64,000 nucleotides of DNA from Parascedosporium putredinis. Taxonomy: Eukaryota > Ascomycota > Sordariomycetes > Microascales > Microascaceae. The stretch covers positions 186,001-250,000 of the forward strand of contig CASHTG010000004.1 of assembly GCA_949357655.1 (NCBI GenBank), in the 5' to 3' direction. Positions within the stretch are counted from its first letter, which is position 1. Each line of letters opens with the position of its first letter. Under the pieces are notes generated by a model. That model saw only the letters and a program-made list of their open reading frames with translations, was not told the origin of the DNA and made no database searches. The position numbers and the translations under genes were made by a program. Below, in pieces: positions 12,880 through 25,780 of the stretch.

Positions 12880-12978
12880 GGACAAGATATCTTGTCCCAT
12901 GAGCCGAATTGATGGGACTTGGGGGACAAATCTAGCGTGAATCCTGTTGGTCTCCCGCCGCCGATCCGGGAGACCAAC
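12880..12978. repeat. cluster of inverted repeats
   Basis: An 18-nt perfect palindrome, GGACAAGATATCTTGTCC, spans 12880-12897. Overlapping its right end, GTCCCAT pairs with ATGGGAC some 11 nt further on. At 12946-12957 and 12967-12978 lie 12-nt perfect inverted arms (GTTGGTCTCCCG and its complement) around a 9-nt loop. All three were read directly from the sequence. Their role is unknown. Confidence 0.7.
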
Positions 12979-13897
12979 GCAAATCCTCTGGCCTCTCCCC
13001 TGTACAACCTCGTCTAAACCACGATGCTGCCAAGATTGTTGGTCCTGTGAAGCGCAGAGCCGGGCTGTTCAAGATTGACTAGTGAATGTACCGATGTTGA
13101 CAAGTTCACTGGCGCTTTCCTTTCCAGACATTGAGTAGAGTACTTTATGGAAGCAAGGAAGACTGAGTTGGCCGGACGCGTCACACACCACGCCCAACGA
13201 CATGTACTCCAATGCCATGTAACTCTTTCGTCGACTCTTTCAATGTTTATCAATCCTCGCTTCCATGGACAGCTCTAGCTTCGTCCCCCTTGCCTCACGA
13301 AAATGCCGTCATCCCGTTGTCAAGTGAGCGTGTCGGTCGAGGCTGTCTCGAGGGAGGCCAGAAGCGAAGGATAAGGTAGTGACAGAACGAGTACACAGGA
13401 AGAGAGTGTGAAGGCGGGGGAAGTGGGATTGAAAGGCGGGCTAATTTCGGAGTTGGACGGAGCCTCTGGCGGCTATGGGCGACAATGAGAGGTCCAGCCA
13501 TCCCTGTTTTGTCCACCCGTTATTACGAGCTTTCCAGATCGGGAATAGTACGTTCCCCATGCCTGGCGTACCTGAGTGCCCCGTGCCGCGCGGGGTGGTA
13601 GCGGGCTTCTCGGTTTCTGACTGACAGCCCCAATCTTTTTAGCATATGCGGGAAAAATAGAAGGAAAAAAAAAAAAAAAAAAAAGGAAAAGAAAAGAAAC
13701 ATGCGTATTCAAACAGCCAGGACTGTTGCCGTGAGGGATGTGAATGGGCGGTGGCTGTTCAAGCTAGGTCCCGCGTCTCAGAAAGATTCAAGGCCAAGAT
13801 TTGACTGTTGACGAGCGGAAGGATGTTCCGAGGCACATGGCCTTGGTAGTCTAGTCCATCTTCTATCTCTCTCGCTTCCTCTTCTCGGGCTTCATTG

Positions 13898-13906
13898 ACA
13901 CACACA

Positions 13907-13941
<35 letters not shown>
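13898..13941. repeat. (CA)n-(CT)n compound microsatellite
   Basis: Six or so CA units run directly into about sixteen CT units. It lies in gene-free sequence. Confidence 0.9.
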
Positions 13942-13942
<1 letters not shown>

Positions 13943-16888
13943 AGAGGAGAGAAAAAGACTTGGTCTAGTGAGCAATGCGCTGCGCCCGGACCAGCGCCTG
14001 AGCATAGTGCTGCAGTACACCCTCACATAAGCATGCGCCAAAATTGATCGGGAAATAATATGGGCAAGCGCAAGGGATTGCGCTTTCCGCTAATGTTATG
14101 CGTACCATGTTCCGGCAATGGAAAGAACAAGGCGAGGGGGAGAGAAGAAGAAAAGGAAAGAACCATTCATTGTATGTCCAAGTGGATGAATGGCATGGAC
14201 AGGTGTGCACTCCAACAACACACAAAGGCAAGGAGACGATGGTCGAGATCCGCGCACAGGGATTTTGCAATTTCTACCCGCTCCCACCCTCCCTGGCCAA
14301 TTTGGAGGGGGGCACCTCCGCGTTACGGGCAAAGTACCTCAGCGAAGACTATTGCGATTTCCACGACTCTGGCTCCTACCGGATTCTGCTATCGGCACCC
14401 TTGTCCCGTTCATCCTGAGTGGTCATCTCAAGTCGAGAGGTTCCCAGGGTTTGTGCCTTCGCCAGGCATTCGATGAGGGTTCTGTGCCCGTCCCCCTTGC
14501 GTTTGCCTTCCTCCCCCTGCGCTCCCGAAGTTTGGTCCAGAGTTATTGTTCGATCGTTCTGAGGAGGGTGAGAAAGGAATTGACTCCTATTCTTCTCTTG
14601 TAGCTTATTATGCCCTTTATTTTTCGATCGATCTACGAGTGTGGTTCATCTCCATCGCCATGCGCGCAGCAACGGCACGACACGTTTCTTGTTTCTTTGT
14701 ACTTGCTTTTCTTTCTTTTTCTCTTCTCTCTTTGAATTCCGCCGTTATGAAAAGGCTTGCCGAACTTGCCTTGACCATCCTCGGCCCTCTTCCCTCTCTG
14801 GGTCAATGCAATGAAGGCACAGTCAGCCCTTTACCATCCTTCACTGTTGCGCTTCACTCCCGTCTCTTGGCTCGGCGGAACGCCGGTTCAAGAGCAAGGG
14901 CAAGGAAGGGGAGGAAAGTATTCTGGTTCGCATGGATGCGCAAACATGGACCTCCGCGGCCATGCGTCCTAAGAGAGTGGCTCTTGCGGAGAGCTTTGCT
15001 GAAGCCAGTTTTGGGGACACAGAGGGCGGGCGAGACGCTAACCCGGGCCTCCCACACAGGCCTTTTTTTTTTTTTTTTTTTTTCTTTTCCCTCGTTCTTC
15101 TTGTCCCTTTTCCACCTCGCTCGTCGGCTTGAGCTGGCCGACACGCGAAAGCCATGGGAAGGATACGCGGCCACGATGGTCAGCTGCAGTCGCCATGACC
15201 ATCCCTCATCCCTCCCACCCCTCCCAAAGAGGGAAAAATCTAGTGCAACGGTTCCCTGAATAAAATGGACAGTTAAGGCTTGCATTCATGGTACTTCGGG
15301 GTCCCCCCTGCTTGATAGAATTCCACAGCCCCGTCACTGGAGGATTGGGATGTCAAAGTAGCTTTTGATTCCTAAGCTCCTCCTCTTCTCCCTCAAGGCC
15401 CACGGCCCATGGGCAGGTTTGCTTCCCCAATGCCACAAGGATGCTGGGCGAGGCCCAACGACCCCGGGGCCCACTTCCTTTGGGAAGACTCCGCCAGTCT
15501 GTTTTCCCTTTTCTTTTTCGTTTCTTTGCTCACCACGCCATGCCGAGCATGCCCTTGGCCAAGATAAGTCAAGCGCTGCTCGAGTTGAAACTGCGCACGA
15601 CTCCCGAGATCCTTCAGCTCGAGGAAACAACGGCCTCGAGGAGGGGCCAACCGCAAAGGACTCGGGCGAAGCAATCCAATTATCCCTGCGTGGCCGAGCC
15701 AAGCGTCCCCGAGAGCTCTCCCTCTCGGGTTACAAGAATCGGTAGCTCTGATGTTGATGCCGTTGCAGGAGGTAGGGAGGGGAGAAGAGGGGCGGAGAGG
15801 TGAGATGTGTGGTGGTGTAAGTGCGATGAGGGTCCAGGAGCAACACCAACATGGCCAAGCCCTGCGTAGTTGTGTGTGTGTGCGTGTGCGTTCGTGTCTT
15901 CTTCTTTTCTTTTCCCCAGATCCAGCCCGTTGGATTGTGATGCGGTATAAGATGTCGTTTCTGTCCCGTCCCGTGTCTTCTCTCTGGCTCAATTTATCCT
16001 GCCTATCCAACCTCCTCACTTCACTTCCACTTTCTCTTCACTTGCCATTCAGATTGCGGGATTCCGAACCTGCCCAGGATTTCCCTTCCAGATTTCTCCA
16101 AAAGCACCAAGGACCCGAGCCTTTTATTTCTACTCTTTTTTCTTCAACTTTATTCTCTTGGCAACTCGCCGTTCTCCACGTCTTGGACTCTCTCGACCTT
16201 TCCGTTCGGGTTTTGCCACCTCCATATTACATTCATCCAATATATATAGTATATATATCTACATATACCGCTGTATAGCCCTTTTCCGGACCTTTGCGCC
16301 AAGGCTCCTCTGCATCGGGAAGAGCAGCTCTACTAGTTTCTTCTTTTCTTTTTGCGCTGGCATCCGCTCGATATTAGCGCCGGTACACAGCTCATTTCCT
16401 CCCAAACGCCTCGCCCTTACTTTGCGAGGTACCACCACACACCCCTGCTCGCTCCCATCCTTCCTTGTCCCTTCAGCTGCCGCCTACCTGCATATAAGTC
16501 AACACTGCGGGTCTTCTTTATTTTCTCCCCCAAACTTTGGAAGAGCCCGATCTCTTTTTCACATTCACCTTGCTTCTTTTTTCTTGGTTGCGCCGCATCT
16601 CTTTTTTTCTTTTGACCTTGCGTTCGCCTTCATTTCATATACCTTGCTCGCCTCGTGTCTCTAGCTCTCTCTCTCTCTCACTCTCTCCCTCTCTCTACCT
16701 CCAGTCGCCTCCTTTCCGAGCTTCTTGCCTTTCAGTCAACTTAGACTTGCTTCAACGACACGGACCGGTTTTTAACTTGATCCTCGCTTTCTCTTTCTTG
16801 TTGACTAAAACAAAAGTGGTTGAGCTGGTATCATCTGTCTTCGCATACACTCACCTTTTTTCTCATTTTCCCAACACGCCTTTCCACA

Positions 16889-17748
16889 ATGCATTTGCAC
16901 AAACTCGCTCTCCTGACCACTTTCGGTCTTGCTCTCGCGGCACCCAGGAGGAGGGATTCTTGCGCTGCCAACCCCCTACCGTTCCTCCCCGGCTCTCCCT
17001 CTCAATGGTGGTGGTAAGTTGTAGATCTTGCCCAGTTCGAGCGTGATGTGAAAGGAGCAATTGGGAAGAAGAAAAAAACTGACATGAGATCCAATCCACA
17101 GATCGGGAACTAGCTGCCCCTCCTACCGGCACTAAGCTGAAGCATGTCCTTCTCGGCCACGGCTACCAGAACTACACGTGCACCCAGGCCGAACAGGATG
17201 GTCCCTTCACCTCCACGGCTACCGGTGCCCTCGCCGTGCTTTACGATGTGTGGTCGTTCTTCCCTGCTCAGGGCGCCTCTGCCTTGTCCCTCGAGGGTGT
17301 TTTCGGGCTCGCCAACGAGGCCGCCCAAACTGACGTCCCCTTGAACATTGAGGCGGAGGAGGTCGAAGGCCGCATCGACGGCGCCGCCCCCGCCGTCGTC
17401 AAGTCGAACCCCTGGATTGCCCCCGCCGACGTCACCCTTCCCAGTGCCGGCGCGCCTCTCAAGTTCAAGGGTGTCCACTACTTTGACAACGGTGGTGTCC
17501 CGACGTTCGACCTCGGCAGCGACTTCTTCCGCGCTAAGAAGCTCGACGACCTCAACGCCCCCGCCACCGCCGGCACCAGCAAGGACGGCAGCAAGGCTGT
17601 CAAGTGGCTCCTTCTCGGAGATGCTGGTGGCTCTACTGGCATTCAGTACGTGTACCGCGTCAACACTGTTGGCGGTGCCGGCCATACCTGCTCCTCCGTA
17701 GGCGACGACAGCACCGAGTACGCCACCTTTTACTACCTGTACGGTTAA
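16889..17748 (+). CDS. DUF3455 family secreted protein
   Basis: About 257 residues in two exons with an intron at 17014-17101. The N-terminus MHLHKLALLTTFGLALAA is a signal peptide. Exon 2 carries the family signature KLKHVLLGHGYQNYTCTQAE, then GALAVLYDVWSFFP, a WIAPADVTLPSAGAPLKFKG block, DLGSDFFRAKKLDDLNAP, KWLLLGDAGGSTGIQYVYRV and a C-terminal NTVGGAGHTC with a tyrosine-rich end. DUF3455 proteins are fungal secreted proteins of unknown activity, sometimes annotated as malate dehydrogenase without basis. Exon 1 as written ends in a WWW-stop frame that cannot splice in phase. Adding one C to each of the runs at 16972-16976 and 16987-16990 gives the expected proline-rich lead-in and an exact splice phase. 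It has a long CT-rich leader, common for highly expressed fungal genes. Confidence 0.82.
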
Positions 17749-19902
17749 AGAGGTCGCCGAAAACCGAAGACCCTCGACCTGCATGCGACGGAGTCGTCTT
17801 GCCTCTCCGAATCGCGCCACATACTGGTCAATCTCTGACAACACTTATTTCTTTGCACATATTTATTCTATCTTCCGAGGCGCTCTGCACATCTTGGAAT
17901 ACCTTTTTCGTTCTTTTTTCTTGGATTTCTTTTTTTCTGTTCTGGTTGATGTAGTGGCCTCGCTTTCCCATCACTTACAATTTCCTGGTCCACCAAAAGA
18001 TGTCAAAGAGGGAACGTTCTTTCAAGGATTTTCCTCAGCTGGCCGCCCGACCAATTGGGAATGGGGGATTGACAGCGAGCCAATTATGGTTTGGAAATAC
18101 CCAACGGGAAGGAAGAGCGCAGGAGAGATGGATGGTTCGCTGACAGACGCGCGAGTACCCATCTCGAGAAAAAGAAGAGAAAAAAAAAGAAGGCGACGCG
18201 GGAAAGAACGCAACTCTTGCTTCTCCCGCAACAAGGCGCTTCTCCTCACACAAAAGCATCCATTCGCGCCGCTCTCAAAATGGCCCGAAAGATGGAAATG
18301 AGGGGGAGGGCGCGGCCGGATATAGCCCACACACACACAGTGAAGAGAGAGAGGCTATGCGTCTGTTGTGTAAATAACTACTCGCTGCTAAATGGATGAT
18401 AATGGACGGATGCACTAGGCTGATATATATTTTAATGCGAGAATTGCCTCAACCAGACATGCGGAAACCCTGCGTCTTTTTTCCTCTTGACACTTTCCGT
18501 GCTCTTGCTTAAACTGTCAATGAAGAATTCAATGGGGGCGTTTTTTTCTTCTTCATGCATTTCAATGTTGCGCCTTTGCCCTTTCTCGCCAGCCGGTATT
18601 GGGGGACTTTTTTCCCCAGACGAGCCCAAACGGTATATTTTGACGAACCGGTGCTCAGCGTGACTTGGCGGGCGGGTAGATCTCTTTGTTTAACAATAAA
18701 TGTATTATGTATCCTTTGACTACATGTATTTCATCTTCTTTCTTCCCTTCGCCTTGAATTATGGTTCTTTCACCTAGATCTGATAGGCGGATCAGCGCGC
18801 GGTATCCCCAAGTTAGGAAGTGCCGCACAAGAGTCAAGATGCAAAAAGAAAGAACAAAAAGGAAAAGAAAACAGAAGCTCCTGTTTTCTTGTTCATCGAC
18901 GAAAAAATGACCTATAGGGCAAAAGGCGAAGATGGGAAAGTAGGAATCAGCTCCTCTTGAGACTCTGCGCGGCTCGTAAAACAGATATCCCACTCCAAGC
19001 CTCACATCGCTTTTCAATCCTTTCCCTCGTATCCCCTCAACTCTCTCCGAAGATCACATACACCTACATGTATTCGAAATAGGCTGGGCATAAAAACCCC
19101 CTTTTTCCACCTTCCTCTAGACGTTTCTTCACGAGATACCCCCACAAACAAGGTCCAAGACCCTCTCATTGACCCAAGGTCTATTTATATCTAAAATGAT
19201 GCCTCCTTCAGCAAGGTCAAGAACAAGGCCACCCGTTTCGTCCTTTTTTGTTTTCATTCCTATTTTCTTTTTCTTTACTGTCTCCACTCGGCCCAATGAG
19301 ACTCGGTCTCGGCTGACTCGCCTCGTCCGGAACCGCCCACGGCGGCCCGGCGCGAGGCCCCTCCCGGGCGGAGGATGAAAGGGCGCTTAGCTGAGATTAG
19401 TTGTGAACCACCAATTCTGAATAGCCAAGATATTTGTAACGTTGGACAACATCGTATTGTTTGGGTTACCGAAACCGACAAGAAACGTAAAAGAAGCAAG
19501 GGGAAAAAGAACAAGGTTATTAAAGGAATACATGGAAAAGGCTTCTAATGAGCCTGGAGTTAATGACCTGAGGTGCGATTGGTGGTGGAGGACGTCACCC
19601 AAAAACAGGCGAGGCAGGGGAAGCAGATCTCTCGAAAAATACAAAGACGGTCTAGAGCAAGAAGCATACATCTCGACTTTTTCGATTTCATTATCTTTCT
19701 CTTCATGATATTAACAGAAAGAGCTAAACCCAAGATAGGAAGAAAAAAAACAGAGTGGGCAAAAGAATATGTTTATATGGTGGCCAAATTTTCAAAACTT
19801 TCCCTGAACCTCTCATGTGCGGGGAGCCCTCGTCCTCTCTCTACGCCGCACACCGTCCACCACTACCAGACCTCTCTCCTCCTTGCCTCACAGCCCCTGC
19901 GT
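17749..19902. other. convergent intergenic region, no gene seen
   Basis: About 2.2 kb between the 3' ends of the DUF3455 gene and the MAP kinase gene. It is rich in A and T tracts, as expected for 3' UTRs, and contains only short open frames without recognisable features. Confidence 0.5.
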
Positions 19903-22101
19903 TCATCGCCTCATATCAATACCGGCAGCAAGCTCGGCCTCGAGATCGTGGGCGTGGCCACCGCCGTACTCGTGCGGCCTAGGGTCATCTGCCTTCCACT
20001 GGCCGCCGCTTTGGTGAGGCATGGGAACCTGGCCAGCGCCGGGCTGACCCAAGCCCTGGGCGCCACCTTGAGCTCCAGGGACTTGCCTGACGAGCTGGCG
20101 GAACCTGTAGACCTCGTCGAGGATCATCTTGCGCATCTCTCCCACGTCCTCGACCACCTCGAAGTCGAAGTTGAAAGTGGTGGGGCACTCGGGCTCGTCC
20201 GAGGCATCGTGCCAAATTTGAAGGTAGGGGTGTTCGAGGGCCTGCTCTACGCTGATGCGGGATGCGGGGTCGAAGGCAAGCATCTTGTCGAGGAGGTCGA
20301 GGGCGTCGGGGTTGGCGTTGGGGAAGAGCGAAGGGAAGGGCTTCTTGGGCATATAAGGAAGGTTCCTTACGTATTCCTGGGCCCTGGAGGATCCTATCCG
20401 CGAGAGAGTCTCCTCGTTGGGAGTACCAAGGATGTGGAGGATCTGGTTGAGCTGGTCGACGTAGTCTCGACCCTTGAAGAAAGGACGTCCGCCGAGAAGC
20501 TCGGCGAGAATGCAGCCAACCGACCACACGTCAACTACGGAGGAGGGGGACTGTTAGTGAACAGGAACAAAAACCGGGAAAGAGCGCCATCATCCTGGCC
20601 TTGACATTTCCCTCCCTTGTTTTCGGTGAACCCCACTTCAATTCTTCACTTTCGCCATGAGGGTTCGAAAGAAAAGGTGGTAGGGAGTAGGGGAAAGAAC
20701 GAGAGTGGATATCGGGGAGAGAGAGGGCGATGCGATGGTTACTCACTCGCTTTGGTATAGTTTTGGAAGCTCAACATGATTTCGGGGGCACGGTACCACC
20801 TGGTAGCGACATACTCCGTCATGTAACCGGCGTTCTCCTCGGGGTCGATAGAGAAGCCACGGGCCAGGCCGAAATCGCAAATCTTGAGCTCGCAGTCGGC
20901 ATTCACGAGAAGGTTGCCGGGCTTGAGATCGCGGTGAAGCACGTTGGCCGAGTGGATGTACTTGAGACCGCAAAGAATCTGGTAGATGAAGGACTGGAAG
21001 TGGGCGTCGGTAAGGGGCTGGCCGGACCTGATGATGGCGGCAAGATCGCACTCCATCAGCTCTGTTATGGGAGACCTAGTGTTAGCACCATTTTCTTTTT
21101 GCTCCGTCTCCTCTCTTTCTTCCTCGTACATGCGAAAAGGAAAAATACAGCATCATCATCTACTGTCCCGGGGAGAAAGTAGGGATTCGCTGTTGTTGGG
21201 GAAGGGAGGGGGACGCATCGTACCTTCATAGAGATAGGTCTCGTTAAAGTTGTCGGGACGGGGAATATCCATGTCGTAAAGACAGGTAATCTAGACACCT
21301 CGGATTAGGAACTGTTGGGAAGAACTGGAAAAGAACGACCGTGCCGCAGCTGGTCGCGTGCTCTTTAGGGGTGGCGTGGACTCGAGTCCAAGGAGAGGAG
21401 AGGCAACGACTCACGTTTCGGTGTCCCCTAAAGTGCTGGAGGAGCTTGATCTCGCGCAAGGCGCGCTTGGCGAGAATCTTCTTGCTGAAGACATTGGTGA
21501 CCTTCTTGATGGCGACGCCCTCGTTTGTCTGGTTGTTTACAGCAGCGCTGTTCCGGTTAGCATTTAGAGTGCTATCTCTTTTGTGTATCGCACGTTCCTG
21601 GACCGACTAATTCTAGAGCTAGACAGACAAACGAAGCGCACTGGCGCGCCAAGTGGGCGGATTCGTTCGCCATGGGCAAAGTCACGCCAAGGCATAGCGA
21701 ACTCGTCGAGTTTCACGGCCACCATGAAATTGACTCCCTTCCCCGTATGGCCAGAGCGGTGCACCTCGCTCATCGACACAATGCGATGAGCCAAGGCCAG
21801 GCGAGGCTGGCGGGTCGGTTCTCAACATAGCCAGCTCTCTGCGGGGTTACGCGCGGCGGGGCAGTGGATTGAAGGAAAGAGACACACTCCTTTACCCACA
21901 TAACAAACGGCCAGCGGAAGTGGGAAGAGAGTAGTGAAAGTGGAAGAAGATAAGGGCCACAAAAGATGAGAAATTGTTTTTAGCTTACCAGACAATGCCG
22001 TAGGCGCCCTGGCCAAGTTCTTTAGTGACGGTATATCGTTCGTCGACGATGAAGTCTTGGTTGAAAACCTTGAAGACCTTGCGACCTTGGAGATCACCCA
22101 T
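19903..22101 (-). CDS. slt2: cell-wall-integrity MAP kinase (Slt2/Mps1/MAK-1 type)
   Basis: A 419-residue MAP kinase in five exons; the introns are 21548-21988, 21291-21414, 21062-21223 and 20535-20746. It starts MGDLQGRKVFKVFNQDFIVD. Visible kinase features are the P-loop GQGAYGIVC, VAIKKV with the catalytic Lys, HRDLKPGNLL, CDFGLA, and the activation lip GYMTEYVATRWYRAPE with the TEY phosphorylation site. IDVWSVGCILAELLGGRPFF and the C-terminal NFDFEVVEDVGEMRKMIL match the fungal Slt2/Mps1 group. This kinase acts at the end of the Bck1-Mkk1 cascade and drives cell-wall repair and, in plant pathogens, appressorium function. The C-terminus is Gln/Gly/Pro-rich. No frame break is present and all exon phases close. 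The first intron (441 nt) is unusually long for this locus and interrupts the P-loop. Confidence 0.97.
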
Positions 22102-23328
22102 GATGGCGGCGGTTGGCTGGCTCGGCTTGGATTATCTATTATGTGGGTTTCCTTTTGTTCTTTCTTTCGCTTTTCCTCTTCCCCTTGAGAGGTGTAGGTT
22201 TCTTTTTTGGGGTTCTTTTTGTGTCGCGCAACGAGCACGGAGAGCTGTCTGGTTGATGGAGCTGCTAAGAGGGCGGGGGAGGGCCAGGCAGAGGGAGGGA
22301 AAGTAGGTGGGGCTGAAGGGGCGTTGGCCGTTTAGAAGAAGAGGGGCGGGTGCGGATGACGACGGAGCACTTCTGTTTGCGAGGCCTTGGGGACTAGGAA
22401 CCGGGCCGGGATGGAGGAGAGAACTACCACGAACTATGGAACACAAAGGGGGAAAATCGCAGGCTGGCGACTAGAAAAAGAGGGTAAAACGAGTAAGGAA
22501 AAAAAAATTGGGTGAATCTCCAAAAGAACAAGAATAGAGAGAAAAGGGTTTAATGTATAAGATGGTTGAGAAAGAGTGGAGGTCGGGAAACTCGAGCTCG
22601 CTCGGTGCGGGACGGATAAAGGAGGGCGGGCTGCGCAAACAGCTCAAAATCTGCAGGGAGCTTGTGGCGGGCGAAGAGGCTGCGCGCAAGTACCTGGTAT
22701 AGGGCTAGGAGGAGGGCCTAGTCTCGGGTGCACAATCGCAAGTGCGGTTTAGGTCGAGGGAGAAATAGTCCGCGTGTATATTGATAAGAGGCTCGAAGAG
22801 ACTGAGGTGGAAAAGGAAAAGGCAGGGGAGGGAGCGGGAGAGGGGGCTATCAAGGCAAGTTATTCTATTCAAAGACGAACAATCAAAGAATGGACATGGA
22901 GAGAGAATAATGGAGACGCTGCAGTTCCAAAGGGGGAAGCAGGATCGAGGGTGGACGGGGCTGGCGCCGTTAAATGGTGGATGGATGCACCGGCTCTCGT
23001 GTACTTGGTCAGCCAGCAGTCATTGAACGAAAACCGCATCATCACCACGAAAGGGGAGGGGGGGGTGGGACAGCATTATTCGAGCTCGATCTGTCTATTG
23101 GAAGCTGGGGATCAAGGTCAACCATTGGTAACTCAGCCTGGATTTTGCCCCTTTGTACCTTGTTCAAAGTATCAATGCTTAATCGTTCTTGTCGCCTCTC
23201 ACAGACAAAGGGAGCAAGGGAAAAGGAGGGGCAGATCGCTCACACAAGTCCAAGTCGACACACCCACTTTCGCCCCTCCATCGCGCCTCAGGGCCAGCGA
23301 CGGATGGGATGGACCCCGCTCCCGCGCG

Positions 23329-23354
23329 CAGCACAGCACAGCACAGCACAGCAC
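23329..23354. repeat. (CAGCA)n short tandem repeat
   Basis: About five copies of a 5-nt unit in gene-free sequence. Confidence 0.85.
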
Positions 23355-25780
23355 CACACACGAACCGAAAGGTAGCTCGAGGCACAGGAGTGAGTCCCGG
23401 CGGGTGCATTCACCGTTGCAGTCGCGACTCCATTAATGGAAGGTCAATTATTACTATTATATTGACTTTGACCGCAGCCAAGTTGCCCCGGCCCTTTCCT
23501 TTCTTGAGACTTTTGGAATCGTTTGACCTTTCGAAAGTACGAAGTATTTGTTCAATTGCCCTTTCCTTGATGGAGGCGCCGGCGGGAAGGCTGTGCTCGG
23601 CGGACCCTTCTGCTTCCGACGTGACTGCCTCGCTCCTTCTGCTGACGGCAATGCTCCCTTCCCCCACCATCATGATGCGTGGAGTCTTTTCTACCAATGT
23701 CAATAGGGAAGACAAATGGAAAATGCAGAGAAACCAAAGCCCCCGACGAAGAAAAAAAAAAAAGCCCGAGTAAAAGAACGAAAAAGAAGTTTCCCGTGTG
23801 CGCGTGTCTAGTCCTCGAAACCGGCACCAATGACGATGAGCCCACGAGAAGCTAGAGATGCCCCCCTCTCGATCCCCAGCCAATCCCGACCCCAGTTGAG
23901 ATGTCTTGAGGAACAAGCTCCGTGGGAACCAAAGCACACCCACATCCTCTGCCCTATGGGGGCACGAGATGCCGGGTGCAGGTTGTCAGCCTCAGGGCAA
24001 TCAGGACAAAAGTTGGATAAAAGGGGCTGCTTACTGCGAATGTGCTTTGTCACCTCACCAAGAGGTACAACTGCCGGGCAGAGCTTCCTTTCAATGCTTC
24101 TAAAGTCTGACATGTCCTCTTTAACGTGGTGGATTTTCGACGGAGCCTCCGACTGGCCGTCCGGGGACGAATACAAACACGCATCGATTCATTAATCCAG
24201 TGCCTGAAGATCTATTGAGTAGCCGAGGATACAAGTACACTGGTGGCCCGATGGATTGATGAAATCAATGGCAAATGCCGTCTGGGGCCCACCCTCTCGA
24301 TGCGGCCCCCACGAGACGCCGTGCAATCTATCTCGGGCGGGAAGGGCAAACCCACGACCATTAGCAATCAAAATTCAGAGTACTAGAGCACCTGAGCATC
24401 AGGGCATCAAACGCAGCGAAACCCAGTTTATTTCTTCTCCCTTGCGCCGTCTAGCCTTCTCTAAAAATGGACTCAGCGCATGGTGTTTTGTGGCTATACA
24501 ACCTTGGAAGTACAAAGGGGTCAATCTTCTCAAGCCGCGGCACCTATTATTAACAATAGATGGACATTTAACGCTGATGTGCCAAACTTAGAACCGACGT
24601 CCCGTGTACAAGCCACCCTTCTATTCTAAAAGGTCGAGGAAACAAAAGCAAGAGCCCCCTCCTCCCCCTGTCCGGCCCTGCCAAAACCGTGACCCCGGTG
24701 ACGTCTTGGCACGGCTGACCAACCATAGTGCAAGGTGTAGCCGCGCGCGATTGCGATGCCACCGGACACACACTCAAGCCTGATACACTTGTTCGAGTTG
24801 TCGAATCATAGGTCCAAGGCCACTTTGTCCACCCTTTTCCCATCCCCATCGACGTCACCCCCAGATTGATTTCGCCCTAGGCCTCGACTTTGGGCCCGTC
24901 CCGTAAGGTACCCGCGAACCCTATGCATGGTTTTGGGCACCCGGACGATCCACCGGGCAATCCATGCGCTCCTTGCCGAGCCTGGTGACCGTGAAGGCGC
25001 TTAGATGTGTCTGCTCCTTTTGTATCAACTTGCAGTTTTGTAATACCCGTTGCCTATTCCCCTCCTTAGCCTTAGGCCAACTCGTGTTTTGTGCTTTTCT
25101 TTCGTCCGAAATACCAATCATTAACTCCTTTCCTGTCCTGAAAAACATTTCAAAAGGAGAGGCCTTGGGGGTTTAGCCGCAATAAACCTTGCACATATGG
25201 AGGGTTCGAAGCCAAGTCTGAGGTAACCTTCGAGACTGTCTGCCATCTAGCTAACCCCTGTCGGACGATCGTGATTCGTTGCTAGGGATTCTGCGAGCGG
25301 CGACGAATGACTGAGGGGCACTCTTGCCAGTAATAGTTCACGATGCCTTCCTTGCGCAAGAATGAAACAGAGAAACCAAGGTTGTTTGGCCCTCCTAATG
25401 GAAATGGGCGTGTTTATCCCACATAAATATAACGATCGACATCGCGACTAAGCGCTTATCCTACGTTGGCCGTAGCCGTCCCCTTCTTGCGTAGAGATGC
25501 GAGTGCCTATCACACATGTTGACTGTTTATTGTGTGGCTATCGCGGAGTTACCCCTTAGTCTCCTCTGTTCACTCCACTCGGGTTGGTTGAAGTGAGCCC
25601 TACTCCGCATATAAGTAAGGGGAGGTTTCCCCAAGACCGTGGCCTCGTCCTCTCACTCAGGCTTCCCTCCTTGCCTTGTTTCGCACTCCACATTGGGCAT
25701 ACCTTTCCTCCGCTGGCCTCTCCTGGCCATTCTTTGCGACGATGCACGATGCACGATGACACTAGATGACACTATAAAAC

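Larger units (their letters stand above)
8609..16888. other. 8.3-kb region without a supported gene
   Basis: Divergent spacer between the NmrA-like and DUF3455 genes. Open frames of up to about 237 codons occur but lack domains and consistent exon structure. The region holds nested palindromes near 12880-12978, an A20 run (13665-13684), a CA/CT microsatellite (13898-13941) and a T21 run (15063-15083). The last kilobase (about 15900-16880) is strongly pyrimidine-rich on the plus strand and is probably promoter and leader of the DUF3455 gene. Given the base-loss problem in this assembly, a broken or poorly conserved gene could be hidden here. Confidence 0.4.

Noticed and set aside
14546..15259. 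237-codon plus-strand ORF in the 8.3-kb gap with a hydrophobic N-terminal part
   Set aside because: The frame runs through a T21 tract giving a poly-Phe stretch, has no domain, and looks like chance reading of CT-rich DNA.
17110..17844. 244-codon minus-strand ORF opposite the DUF3455 gene
   Set aside because: Antisense shadow; Gly/Val/Ala-rich translation of a C-rich coding strand.
19573..20604. 343-codon plus-strand ORF opposite the MAP kinase 3' exon
   Set aside because: It is a shadow of the GC-rich, well-conserved MAPK exon on the other strand; the MAPK exon has exact splice phases and family motifs.
22774..23436. 220-codon plus-strand ORF upstream of the MAP kinase
   Set aside because: It begins at a non-ATG codon, includes the CAGCA repeat and translates the MAPK promoter in antisense; no recognisable feature.
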